Part shown: positions 47,967 to 57,400 of the stretch, piece after piece
Numbering within the stretch: the first letter of the stretch is position 1
How the letters are laid out: each line of letters begins with the position of its first letter
DNA from: Piscinibacter gummiphilus
GTDB lineage: Bacteria > Pseudomonadota > Gammaproteobacteria > Burkholderiales > Burkholderiaceae_C
DNA: 64,000 nt
Direction: 5' to 3'
Assembly: GCF_002116905.1 (NCBI RefSeq)
Contig: NZ_CP015118.1
Span: forward strand, 2,294,001-2,358,000
Program-made: the position numbers and the translations under genes
Notes under the pieces: model-generated
Database searches by the model: none
What the model saw: the letters and a program-made list of their open reading frames with translations, nothing else
Told to the model about the DNA's origin: nothing

Positions 47967-48704
47967 ATGACCCAGAAGATTGCGTACGTCACGGGTGGCA
48001 TGGGTGGCATCGGCACCTCGATGTGCCAGCGCCTGCACAAGGACGGTTTCAAGGTGATCGCCGGCTGCGGACCCAGCCGCGATTTCAACAAGTGGCTCGA
48101 CGAGCAGAAGGCCCAGGGCTACACGTTCCATGCTTCCGTGGGCAACGTGGGCGACTGGGATTCCACCGTGGCCGCCTTCCAGAAGGCCAAGGCCGAACAC
48201 GGCCCCATCGACGTGCTCGTCAACAACGCCGGCATCACGCGCGACGGCATGTTCCGCAAGATGAGCCGTGCCGACTGGGACGCCGTCATCGAGACGAACC
48301 TCACCAGCCTGTTCAACGTGACCAAGCAGGTCATCGAGGACATGCTCGAGCGCGGCTGGGGCCGCATCATCAACATCAGCTCGGTCAACGGCGAGAAGGG
48401 CCAGTTCGGGCAGACGAACTACTCGGCCGCGAAGGCCGGCATGCACGGCTTCACGATGGCCCTCGCGCAGGAAGTGGCGAACAAGGGCGTCACGGTGAAC
48501 ACCGTGAGCCCGGGCTACATCGCCACCGACATGGTCAAGTCCATCCGCCAGGACGTGCTCGACAAGATCGTCGCCGGCATCCCGGTCAAGCGCCTCGGCA
48601 CGCCGGAGGACATCGCGTCCATCGTGGCGTGGGTGGCGTCGGATGAGTCCGGTTTCGCGACCGGGGCTGATTTTTCCGTCAACGGCGGCCTCCACATGGG
48701 CTAG
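47967..48704 (+). CDS. phaB: Acetoacetyl-CoA reductase (NADPH, short-chain dehydrogenase)
   Basis: 245 residues. SDR cofactor motif GGMGGIGTS near residue 10-18; NNAG in VLVNNAGITRDGMF; catalytic Ser in INISSVNG; and Tyr-xxx-Lys in TNYSAAKAG (about residues 150-158). The C-terminal PVKRLGTPEDIASIV and SVNGGLHMG are typical of PhaB/FabG-like reductases, and the context decides for PhaB. It makes (R)-3-hydroxybutyryl-CoA for PhaC. AAGGAG is about 5 bp before the ATG. The 215-bp gap after phaA may hold a separate promoter. Confidence 0.95.
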   Translation: MTQKIAYVTGGMGGIGTSMCQRLHKDGFKVIAGCGPSRDFNKWLDEQKAQGYTFHASVGNVGDWDSTVAAFQKAKAEHGPIDVLVNNAGITRDGMFRKMSRADWDAVIETNLTSLFNVTKQVIEDMLERGWGRIINISSVNGEKGQFGQTNYSAAKAGMHGFTMALAQEVANKGVTVNTVSPGYIATDMVKSIRQDVLDKIVAGIPVKRLGTPEDIASIVAWVASDESGFATGADFSVNGGLHMG

Positions 48705-48711
48705 TGCGGAA

Positions 48712-48827
48712 GGGTCGATCGCCGGGCTGCGCGGCCCGAATCCGGTTTCTGCGCTTCTCGCCGTACGCTTGTACGGCTGCGATGCTCGAAACCGGCTTCG
48801 GGCCGCTCGCTTCCGGCGCTCGATCCC
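48712..48827. repeat. Long imperfect inverted repeat after phaB
   Basis: The two arms (about 48712-48766 and 48771-48827) are reverse complements over some 55 nt with few mismatches. Matching blocks include GCGGCCCGAA/TTCGGGCCGC, CCGGTTTC/GAAACCGG, GCCGG/CCGGC and a perfect tip CCGTAC-GCTT-GTACGG. Transcribed from either strand it would fold into one long hairpin. There is no T run after it. It begins 8 bp past the phaB stop. Confidence 0.7.
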
Positions 48828-48917
48828 TTCGAGGCGCTCTGGCAGTTCTTTGGCTGAGCCTTGCCTGAGGGGCTTTCGCAGAACAACAAGAACACCCGCG
48901 GCGCGGGGAGGACGGAC

Positions 48918-50828
48918 ATGCTTTTCGAGTGCAACACACGCGCCCTTCGGCGCGTGCTTCTTTTTGTGGGCCTGCTGGGGACCTTGCACTCCGTTCCCGC
49001 ACAGGACACCTCTGCGGTGGAACCCCCACTGCCCGCCGAGGCCTACGCCAGCCCGGGCCGCCTCACGTCGCTGTCGCTGTCCCCGGACGGCACGCGGGTG
49101 GTGGCGCTGTCGAACGAAGGTGACCAGACCACGGTGGTCACTCGGCCGGTGCTGGCGGGTCAGTGGACGGGCGCCTTGCGCAGCGGCGACGAGACGTTCC
49201 GCATCGGGTGGGTGAACTGGGCGGGCAACGACCGCCTGCTGGTATCGGTGGTGTTCGCCTCGCGGCGCGGGTATGTCGGTACCACCGAGACGCGGCTGCT
49301 GTCGATCCGGCCGGATGGCTCCGATCTGGTCAACGTGCTGAGGAACCCGCCGGGGGGCGGCGTGCTGCCTCAGTACCAGGACTCTGTCATCGACTACCTG
49401 CCGGACGACGATGGCCGGTACGTGCTGATGGAGCTCCCCGAGTCGAAGGGCGTGTTCCCCGGCGTGCACCGGGTGGACGTGCGGACGGCACGGCGCGTGA
49501 TGGTGCAGGCGCCCATGAAGGACGTGCACCACTGGAAGACCGACCGCCAGCACCGCGTGCGCATCGCGGTCCGGCGCACGGGCACCACCGTCGAGATCCG
49601 TGTGCGGGACCCTGAAGGGTCGGCGTGGCGCACGGCGTGGTCCTTCGACAAGGCCGACGACATGGTGTGGCCGATCGGCTTCGGCGAGGATCCGCAGGAG
49701 TTGCTGGTGACCGCGCCTCACGAGGGACGGCGTGCCGTCTTCTCGGTCCGCCTGGACGACCCGGCGCTGAAGCGCACGCTGCATGTCGTGCCCGACGGCA
49801 GCCGGCCCGTCGACGGGTTCTTCCGTGCGGGCGGTTCCGGCCGCGTGCTCGGGGCCTACATCCGGGCGTCCGCGGACGACACGGAAACCCAGATCGATTG
49901 GTGGGACCCGGCCTGGAAGGCTCAGGCGAAAGCGCTGGACCTCGCCTTGCCGGGCCGGGTCAACCGCGTGTTCGGCGTCGACCGGCAGGAGCAGACCTAC
50001 CTGCTGAACTCCCGGGTCAAGGGCCGCACGGCGACGTTCTATGCGGGCGACCGCCGCACCGGTGACCTGTTCGAACTGGGCCAGTCTCAACCGCAGCTGG
50101 CCCGCACGGGGTTCTCCGAGCGGCGCGTGGTGACGATCCCGGGGCGCGACGGCAAGCCGTTCACTGCGACCTGGTCGGCCGCACCCGCCTCCGGCGGAGG
50201 CACCCCGGTGCGCCCGCTGGTCGTGGAAGCGTGGGGCGGACCCGGTAGCCGCGCGAACACCTGGCTGGACCTGCGGAACGAGTTCCTCGTGAGCCGCGGG
50301 TACGCCGTGCTGTCCGTGAACTTCCGTGGCGACGTGGGCGAGGCGCACTCCCTGCACATGGCCGGGCTCAAGGACTGGGGCGCCGCGATGCAGCAGGACC
50401 TCGACGATGCCGTGCAGTGGGCCGTGGGACAGGGTCTCGCCGACCCATCGCGGGTGTGCCTTTTCGGGGAGGGGTATGCGGCCTACGGGGCGTTGATGGG
50501 GGCGCTCCGCGCACCGGGTCGGTACCGCTGCGCGATCAGCCTCTCGGGGGTCACCGACCTGCCGGACCTGGCCCTGTACTGGCAGTCGTACGTGCAGGGG
50601 ACCGAGGCGGTGAAGGTGAACCTCGGCGACACCTGGAGCCAGAGCGCCGAACTCGAGGCGGCGTCACCCGCGCTGCAGGCCGGTCGGTACCAGGTGCCGC
50701 TGCTGCTGGCGCACGGCACGGCCGACCGCCTGGTGCCGGTCGAGCAGAGCGAGTCCCTCGCGAAGGCGCTGAAGCGCGCGGGCAAGCCGTACCGCTACCT
50801 GCCGCTCGAAGGGGTGACCATGGCCTGA
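48918..50828 (+). CDS. S9-family prolyl oligopeptidase homologue, catalytically decayed and frameshifted
   Basis: 636 residues from the ATG at 48918, with GGGGAG at 48905-48910; a signal peptide (MLFECNTRALRRVLLFVGLLGTLHSVPAQ) leads to the periplasm. The middle is beta-propeller-like (SPGRLTSLSLSPDGTRVV). The C-terminal alpha/beta hydrolase domain shows VVEAWGGPGSR and LSVNFRGDVG. The usual GxSYGGYAAL elbow reads GEGYAAYGAL here, with Gly519 (codon 50472) in place of the nucleophile Ser. The charge-relay Asp is kept in HGTADRLVP. The frame stops at 50826-50828, just before where the catalytic His should come; the missing end continues in another frame (50813-50932). It is probably a pseudogene or a non-catalytic paralogue. 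Tested against the family by eye only. Confidence 0.8.
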   Translation: MLFECNTRALRRVLLFVGLLGTLHSVPAQDTSAVEPPLPAEAYASPGRLTSLSLSPDGTRVVALSNEGDQTTVVTRPVLAGQWTGALRSGDETFRIGWVNWAGNDRLLVSVVFASRRGYVGTTETRLLSIRPDGSDLVNVLRNPPGGGVLPQYQDSVIDYLPDDDGRYVLMELPESKGVFPGVHRVDVRTARRVMVQAPMKDVHHWKTDRQHRVRIAVRRTGTTVEIRVRDPEGSAWRTAWSFDKADDMVWPIGFGEDPQELLVTAPHEGRRAVFSVRLDDPALKRTLHVVPDGSRPVDGFFRAGGSGRVLGAYIRASADDTETQIDWWDPAWKAQAKALDLALPGRVNRVFGVDRQEQTYLLNSRVKGRTATFYAGDRRTGDLFELGQSQPQLARTGFSERRVVTIPGRDGKPFTATWSAAPASGGGTPVRPLVVEAWGGPGSRANTWLDLRNEFLVSRGYAVLSVNFRGDVGEAHSLHMAGLKDWGAAMQQDLDDAVQWAVGQGLADPSRVCLFGEGYAAYGALMGALRAPGRYRCAISLSGVTDLPDLALYWQSYVQGTEAVKVNLGDTWSQSAELEAASPALQAGRYQVPLLLAHGTADRLVPVEQSESLAKALKRAGKPYRYLPLEGVTMA

Positions 50829-50932
50829 CTCGCTACTCGCACCGCGTCGAGTTCTTCAAGGCGATGGAAGCGTTCCTTGCCGAGCAGCTGGTGCCGGTGC
50901 CCCGGGCCGCGGGCCCGGCCTCCGGGGCCTGA
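50811..50932 (+). pseudogene. Displaced C-terminal tail of the S9 peptidase homologue after a one-base loss
   Basis: At the GGGG run 50811-50814 the frame shifts by one. Read from 50813, the sequence gives GDHGLTRYSHRVEFFKAMEAFLAEQLVP and ends at TGA 50930-50932. This is the usual S9 C-terminus (GGDHG with the catalytic His). One more G in the run would restore a full 671-residue protein. Either a true mutation in a homopolymer or a sequencing error. Confidence 0.75.
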
Positions 50933-50939
50933 TCGACGC

Positions 50940-53543
50940 TCAGGCGCTGATCGCGTCGAGCAGTTCCGTCTCGATCTCGATCTGCGCCCGGTTCTGTTGC
51001 AGCGCGGGGCCATCGATCAGGAAGATGTCTTCCACACGCTCGCCGAGGGTGATGATCTTGGCGAGCTGCAGGTTGATCTGGTGGCGGGCCAGCACGCGGG
51101 CGATGGCGAACAGCAGGCCCGAGCGGTCGCTGGTGGACACGCCGAGGATCCAGCGCTGGCCGCGTTCATCGGGGCGCAGCGTGACGCGCGGCGTCACGGG
51201 GAACGACTTCACGCGGCGCGAGAGCCGGCCGCGGTTGGGCTGCGGCAGCGGGCCGTCGTCCTTCAGGGCCAGCGTGGCCTGGGTCTCGACGAGCGAGATC
51301 AGGTCGCGGTAGTGCTGGTCGATCTGGGGGCTGATCACCTGGAAGGTGTCGAGCGCGTAGCCGGCGCGGGTGGTGTGCACCTTGGCTTCGAGAATGTTGA
51401 AGCCGGCGCCGTCGAAGTAGCCGCAGATGCGGGCGAAGAGGTCGCGGCGGTCGGGTGAGTACACGAGCACCTGCAGGCCCTCGCCCACCGACGACAGGCG
51501 CGCGCGCACCACCGGCTCGGGGCTGTCGACGTGGCGGAACAGCGAGCGGGCATGCCAGGCGATCTCGCCGGCGTCGTGCCGCGCGAAGTAGCTGAGTTCG
51601 AGCGTCTTCCACAGTGGCGCCTCGGTGCCGGGCAGCATCGAGTACAGGTTCAGCGTGTGGCGGGCGTCCTGCTTGCGGCTCTCGATGTCGGCATCGAGGT
51701 TGGGCTTGGCGCCGCCCAGCGCGCGCAACGTGAGGCGGTACAGGTCCTCCAGCAGCTTGCCCTTCCACGCGTTCCACACCTTCGGGCTCGTGCCGCGGAT
51801 GTCGGCCACGGTCAGCAGGTACAGCGCGGTGAGGCGCCGCTCGCTGCCCAGCAGGCGGGCGAAGTTCTGGATCACCTCGGGGTCGCTCAGGTCTTCCTTC
51901 TGCGCGATGCGGGACATCGTCAGGTGGCCCGACACCAGGAACTCGACGAGGGCGGTGTCCTCCTTGTCGATGCGGTGGTCGCGGCAGAAGCGCCGCACCT
52001 CCACCGCCCCGAGTTCGGAGTGGTCGCCGCCGCGGCCCTTGGCCACGTCGTGGAAGAGGGCGGCGATGTAGAGCAGCCAGGGCTTGTCGAACGACGCGGC
52101 CAGCTGCGAGCAGAACGGGTACTCGTGCGCGTGTTCGGCGATGAAGAAGCGGCGCACGTTGCGCAGCACCATCAGGATGTGCTGGTCCACCGTGTAGACG
52201 TGGAACAGGTCGTGCTGCATCTGGCCCACGATGCGCCGGAACACCCACAGGTAGCGGCCCAGCACGCTCGTCTGGTTCATCAGGCGGAAGGCGTGCGTGT
52301 GGCCTTCGGGCTCCTGCAGGATGCGCATGAACATCGCGTGGTTGCGCGGGTCGCGGCGGAAGTCGCCGTTCATCACCTCGCGGGCGTTGTAGAGCGCGCG
52401 CAGCGTGCGGGCCGACAGGCCCTCGAGGCCGGGCGTCTGCTGGAACACCAGGAAGGTTTCCAGGATGGCGTGCGGCTCGCGCTCGTACAGGTCGTCGCTG
52501 GCGACCTCGAGCATGCCGCCGCGGTCGAGGAAACGCTCGTTGATGGGCTGCATCGGGGCGCCGGCAGAGCCGTTCACGCGCTCCTCGATGTTGAGCATCA
52601 GGATCTGGTTCAGCTGGGTGACCGCCTTGGCTGCCCAGTAGTAGCGGCGCATCAGCACCTCGGACACGCGCTGGCCCTTGGTGGGCTGGTAGCCGAAGCT
52701 CTCGGCCACGGCGGTCTGCAGGTCGAACACGAGGCGGTCTTCGCGGCGGCCGGCCACGACGTGCAGCCGCGCCCGGATCAGGCGCAGCAGCCCTTCGTTG
52801 CGCTGCAGCTGCTTCACCTCGAACGGGGTGATCAGCCCGTTGGCGGCCATCTCGCTCCAGCTCTTGCCGAGGCCGGCGGCGCGGGCCACCCACACCAGCA
52901 CCTGCAGGTCGCGCAGGCCGCCGGGGCTTTCCTTGCAGTTGGGTTCCAGCGAGTACGGGGTGTCCTCGTACTTCTGGTGGCGCTGGCGCATCTCGAGCGT
53001 CTTGGCGCGCAGGAACGCCCGCGGCTCCATCGCGGCGGTGTTCGCCTTGCAGAATGTGGTGAAGAGCCGCTTGGCCCCGCACAGGAAACGCGATTCGAGC
53101 AGGGCGGTCTGCACCGTGACGTCGGCCTGCGCCTCGGCGATGCATTCCTCCACCGTGCGCACGCTGGAGCCGATCTCGAGGCCGATGTCCCAGCAAGCGG
53201 TGATGAAGCCTTCGATGGCGGACTTCAGCGCGTCGTTGCTGCCGTCGACACCGGCCGGCAGCAGCACGAGCACGTCGACGTCGGAGTAGGGGAACAGCTC
53301 GCCGCGTCCGTAGCCGCCGACCGCGACCAGCGCCGCGCCGGGCGGCATCATCGCGTGTTCCCACAGGTCGGCGAGGGTGGTGTCGACGTGGCGGCACAGG
53401 GCGCGCACGAGGCGGGTGGCGTGCGCGGCGGAGGCGCGCGACTCGGCGAACGGTTTCAGCAGCGCCGCCTTGCCTTCGCGGAAGCGGGCACGGAGCCCGG
53501 CGATGCCGGTGGGAGGGGCAACGGCGGCGGGCACGGCGGACAT
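50940..53543 (-). CDS. glnD: [Protein-PII] uridylyltransferase / uridylyl-removing enzyme
   Basis: 867 residues, standard GlnD length. The N-terminal nucleotidyltransferase motif is VGGYGRGELFPYSDVDVLVL (about residues 77-96). The HD hydrolase domain carries HDVAKGRGGDHSELG (about 500-515). Two C-terminal ACT domains (about 680-860) hold VYSPDRRDLFARICGYFDGAGFNILEAKV and SDRSGLLFAIARVLARHQINLQLAKI. It adds UMP to PII when glutamine is low and removes it when glutamine is high, controlling nitrogen assimilation. The ATG at 53543 lies 7 bp past the map stop, so map and glnD form an operon. Confidence 0.97.
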   Translation of the reverse strand: MSAVPAAVAPPTGIAGLRARFREGKAALLKPFAESRASAAHATRLVRALCRHVDTTLADLWEHAMMPPGAALVAVGGYGRGELFPYSDVDVLVLLPAGVDGSNDALKSAIEGFITACWDIGLEIGSSVRTVEECIAEAQADVTVQTALLESRFLCGAKRLFTTFCKANTAAMEPRAFLRAKTLEMRQRHQKYEDTPYSLEPNCKESPGGLRDLQVLVWVARAAGLGKSWSEMAANGLITPFEVKQLQRNEGLLRLIRARLHVVAGRREDRLVFDLQTAVAESFGYQPTKGQRVSEVLMRRYYWAAKAVTQLNQILMLNIEERVNGSAGAPMQPINERFLDRGGMLEVASDDLYEREPHAILETFLVFQQTPGLEGLSARTLRALYNAREVMNGDFRRDPRNHAMFMRILQEPEGHTHAFRLMNQTSVLGRYLWVFRRIVGQMQHDLFHVYTVDQHILMVLRNVRRFFIAEHAHEYPFCSQLAASFDKPWLLYIAALFHDVAKGRGGDHSELGAVEVRRFCRDHRIDKEDTALVEFLVSGHLTMSRIAQKEDLSDPEVIQNFARLLGSERRLTALYLLTVADIRGTSPKVWNAWKGKLLEDLYRLTLRALGGAKPNLDADIESRKQDARHTLNLYSMLPGTEAPLWKTLELSYFARHDAGEIAWHARSLFRHVDSPEPVVRARLSSVGEGLQVLVYSPDRRDLFARICGYFDGAGFNILEAKVHTTRAGYALDTFQVISPQIDQHYRDLISLVETQATLALKDDGPLPQPNRGRLSRRVKSFPVTPRVTLRPDERGQRWILGVSTSDRSGLLFAIARVLARHQINLQLAKIITLGERVEDIFLIDGPALQQNRAQIEIETELLDAISA

Positions 53544-53550
53544 CGAGGCG

Positions 53551-54396
53551 TCAGCCGGCGACCGGGGCGGAGGCGGGCTGCAGGGCGAAGTCGGGCGGCG
53601 GCGGGCTGCCGGCCGACATCGTCAGCACCTCGTAGCCGGTCTCGGTGACCAGCACCGTGTGCTCCCACTGCGCCGACAGCGACCGGTCCTTCGTGACGAT
53701 GGTCCAGCCGTCGTACGGCTTGTTGCCCTTGCGGTCGTCCTTGATGTCCTTGCGGCCCTGGTTGATCATGGGCTCGATCGTGAAGATCATGCCGGGCACC
53801 AGTTCCTCGAGCGTGCCCGGGCGGCCGTAGTGCAGCACCTGGGGCTCCTCGTGGAACTTCTGGCCCACGCCGTGGCCGCAGTACTCGCGCACCACCGAGT
53901 AGCCGTTCTTCTCGGCGTACGTCTGGATGGCGTGGCCGATGTCGCCCAGGCGTGCGCCCGGGCGCACCTTCACGATGCCCTTCCACATGGCCTCGAAGGT
54001 GACCTGGCACAGGCGCTTGGCCGCGATGCTGGCCTTGCCCACGACGAACATGCGGCTGTTGTCGCCGTGCCAGCCGTCGTAGATCGGGGTGACGTCGACG
54101 TTGACGATGTCGCCGTCCTTGAGCGGCACGTCGTCGGGGATGCCGTGGCACACGACGTCGTTGACCGAGGTGCAGAGCGACGCCGGGTAGGGCGGGTGGC
54201 CCGGCGGCTGGTAGTTCAGCGTGGCCGGGATGCTCTTCTGCACGTTGACCATGTAGTCGTGCGCGAGCCGGTCGATCTCCCGGGTGGTGATGCCCGGCAC
54301 GATGTGCGGGGTCAGCATGTCCAGGACTTCGGAGCCGAGGCGGCAGGCGGTGCGCATGCCGGCGATCCCGGCGGCGTCTTTGATCACGATGCTCAT
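53551..54396 (-). CDS. map: Methionine aminopeptidase, type I
   Basis: 281 residues from the ATG at 54396 (MSIVIKDAAG); a TTG three codons upstream is less likely. The five metal ligands of the pita-bread fold are in place: two Asp in VDVTPIYDGWHGDNSRMF, His in GHGVGQKFHEEP, Glu in MIFTIEPMIN and Glu in WEHTVLVTETGYEVLT. It removes the initiator Met from new proteins. A Pro/Ala-rich tail of about 20 residues goes past the usual end. It is upstream of glnD and divergent from purL. The 98-bp gap holds both promoters. Confidence 0.96.
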   Translation of the reverse strand: MSIVIKDAAGIAGMRTACRLGSEVLDMLTPHIVPGITTREIDRLAHDYMVNVQKSIPATLNYQPPGHPPYPASLCTSVNDVVCHGIPDDVPLKDGDIVNVDVTPIYDGWHGDNSRMFVVGKASIAAKRLCQVTFEAMWKGIVKVRPGARLGDIGHAIQTYAEKNGYSVVREYCGHGVGQKFHEEPQVLHYGRPGTLEELVPGMIFTIEPMINQGRKDIKDDRKGNKPYDGWTIVTKDRSLSAQWEHTVLVTETGYEVLTMSAGSPPPPDFALQPASAPVAG

Positions 54397-54494
54397 AGTC
54401 CGCAATTATCTCACCGACCCCGTAAAATCCCGGATTCACCGATCGCTGCCCCCCGGGCCGAGGTCGGCCTTTTGCCACAAACACCCGCCCAAGC

Positions 54495-57400
54495 GTGACT
54501 TCTACCTCCAAGCATCTGCTGCATTTCGAGGGCGGCAACGCCCTGTCGGCCTTCCGCGCCCAGGCGCTGCTGCCCCGGTTGCAGGCCGTGTCCCCCCGCA
54601 TCACCGGCGTCTCGGCCCGCCACGTGCACTGGGTCTGGAGCGAAGCGCAGCTGCCGGCGCCGGCCGTGGCCACGCTGGAAGCCCTGCTGAAGTACGGCGA
54701 TGCCTACACCGGCCCGAGCGACGGCGCGCTGATCGTGGTGGCGCCCCGCCTGGGCACCGTGTCGCCCTGGGCCTCCAAGGCCACCGACATCGCCCACAAC
54801 TGCGGCCTGGCCATCAAGCGGGTGGAGCGGGTCACGGAATTCCGCCTGACGCTCAAGACCGGGCTGCTGGGCGGGGCGAAGGCCCTGACGGCCGAGGAAC
54901 TGCAGGCCGCCGCCGCGCTGCTGCACGACCGCATGACCGAGAGCGTGTTGCTGCAGCGCGAGGACGCCGTCCACCTGTTCGACGAACGCGCCGGACGCCC
55001 GATGGAACACGTCGACGTGCTGTCCCTCGGCCGCTCGGCGCTGGTCTCGGCCAACAAGGACTTCGGCCTGGCCCTGTCCGACGACGAGATCGACTACCTG
55101 GTGGACGCCTTCACCGGCCTCAAGCGCAACCCGACGGACGTCGAGCTGATGATGTTCGCGCAGGCCAACAGCGAACACTGCCGCCACAAGATCTTCAACG
55201 CGAACTTCACCATCGACGGCGAGGCGCAGGAACACTCGCTGTTCCAGATGATCCGCAACACCCACAAGCTGGCGCCCCAGCACACCGTGATCGCCTACAG
55301 CGACAACGCGTCGGTGATGGAGGGCGGCACCATCGAACGCTGGCTGCCGGGCGAGGGTGAGAAGTACGGCCCGAAGCAGGACACCGTGCACGTGCTGATG
55401 AAGGTCGAGACGCACAACCACCCGACGGCCATCTCGCCGTTCCCCGGCGCGTCCACCGGCTCCGGCGGCGAGATCCGCGACGAGGGCGCCACCGGCCGCG
55501 GCTCGCGCCCGAAGTCGGGCCTGACCGGCTTCAGCGTGTCGAACCTGAACCTGCCCGGCACGAACGAGCCGTGGGAGCAGGCCCCGTACGGCAAGCCCGA
55601 GCACATCGCGAGCCCCCTGCAGATCATGATCGACGGCCCGCTGGGCGGCGCCGCGTTCAACAACGAATTCGGCCGCTCGAACCTCGGCGGCTACTTCCGC
55701 GTGTACGAGCAGACCGTGGGCGAGGGCGCCGACGCCATCCGCCGCGGCTACCACAAGCCCATCATGATCGCGGGCGGCCTCGGGCAGATCTCGGCGTCGC
55801 AGACGCAGAAGGTGGTCTTCGCCCCCGGTACGCTGCTGATCCAGCTGGGCGGCCCGGGCATGCGCATCGGCATGGGCGGCAGCGCCGCCAGCTCGATGGC
55901 CGCGGGCGCCAACGCCGCCGAACTCGACTTCGATTCGGTGCAGCGCGGCAACCCGGAAATCCAGCGCCGTGCGCAGGAAGTCATCAACCACTGCTGGGCG
56001 CTGGGTGAAGCCAACCCCATCCTGGCCATCCACGACGTGGGTGCGGGCGGCATCTCGAACGCCTTCCCCGAGCTGGTGGACGGCGCCTCGCTGGGCGCCC
56101 GCTTCGACCTGAGCAAGGTGCCGCTGGAGGAGTCGGGCCTGGCCCCGAAGGAAATCTGGTGCAACGAGAGCCAGGAACGCTACGTGATGGCGGTCTCGCC
56201 CGAGGCGCTGCCGGTGTTCCAGGCCTTCTGTGAACGCGAGCGCTGCCCGTTCGCCGTGGTGGGCGTCACCACCGCCGAGAAGGAACTGGTGCTGGAAGAC
56301 GGCCCGGGTGGCGAGCAGGCCATCAAGATGCCCATGGAGGTGCTGCTCGGCAAGCCGCCGAAGATGCACCGCGACGTCAAGCGCGTGGAGCGCGTGCTCA
56401 AGCCCGTGGACCTGAACGGCGTGTCGCTGGAGAAGGTGGCCTTCGACGTGCTGCGCCACCCGACGGTGGCGAGCAAGCGCTTCCTGATCACCATCGGCGA
56501 CCGCACCGTGGGCGGCCTCAACAGCCGTGACCAGATGGTCGGCCCGTGGCAGGTGCCGGTGGCCGACGTGGCCGTCACGCTCGCCGACTACAGCGGCTTC
56601 CAGGGCGAGGCCATGGCCATGGGCGAACGTTCGCCGCTGGCCTCCCTCGACGCCCCGGCCTCCGGCCGCATGGCCGTGGCCGAGGCCATCACGAACCTGC
56701 TGGCCGCGCCCATCGACCTGCCGCGCGTGAAGCTGAGCTGCAACTGGATGGCCGCCTGCGGCGAACCCGGTGAAGACGCCGCGCTGTACGAGACCGTGAA
56801 GGCCGTCGGCATGGACCTGTGCCCGGCCCTCGGCATCAGCGTGCCGGTGGGCAAGGACAGCCTGTCCATGCGCACCCGCTGGACCGACAACAACGACGTG
56901 CGCCAGGTCACCGCGCCGGTGAGCCTCGTGGTCACCGCGTTCGCGTCGCTCGCCGACGTGCGCCCCACGCTCACGCCGCAGCTGCAGGCCGGCGACACCA
57001 CGCTGGTGCTGGTCGACCTCGGCCAGGGCCAGGGCCGCCTCGGCGGCTCGATGCTCGCCCAGGTGCTGAACCAGTTCGGCGACCGCGTGCCCGATGTGGA
57101 CGATCCGGCCCAGCTGAAGGCGCTGGTGTCGGCCGTGAACGCGCTGCGCGCCCAGGGCCGCATCCTCGCGTACCACGACCGCAGCGACGGCGGCTTGTGG
57201 GCCGCGGCCTGCGAGATGGCCTTCGCGGGCCACCTCGGCGTCAGCCTGAACGTGGACCTGCTGGTCACCGAAGGCGACGGCATCAGCGACAGCCGCGCCG
57301 AGTTCGGCGATTCGAAGAACTGGGCCGGCCAGGTGAACGCCCGCCGCGAGGAACTGACGCTGCGCGCGCTGTTCAACGAAGAGCTGGGCGTGGTGCTGCA

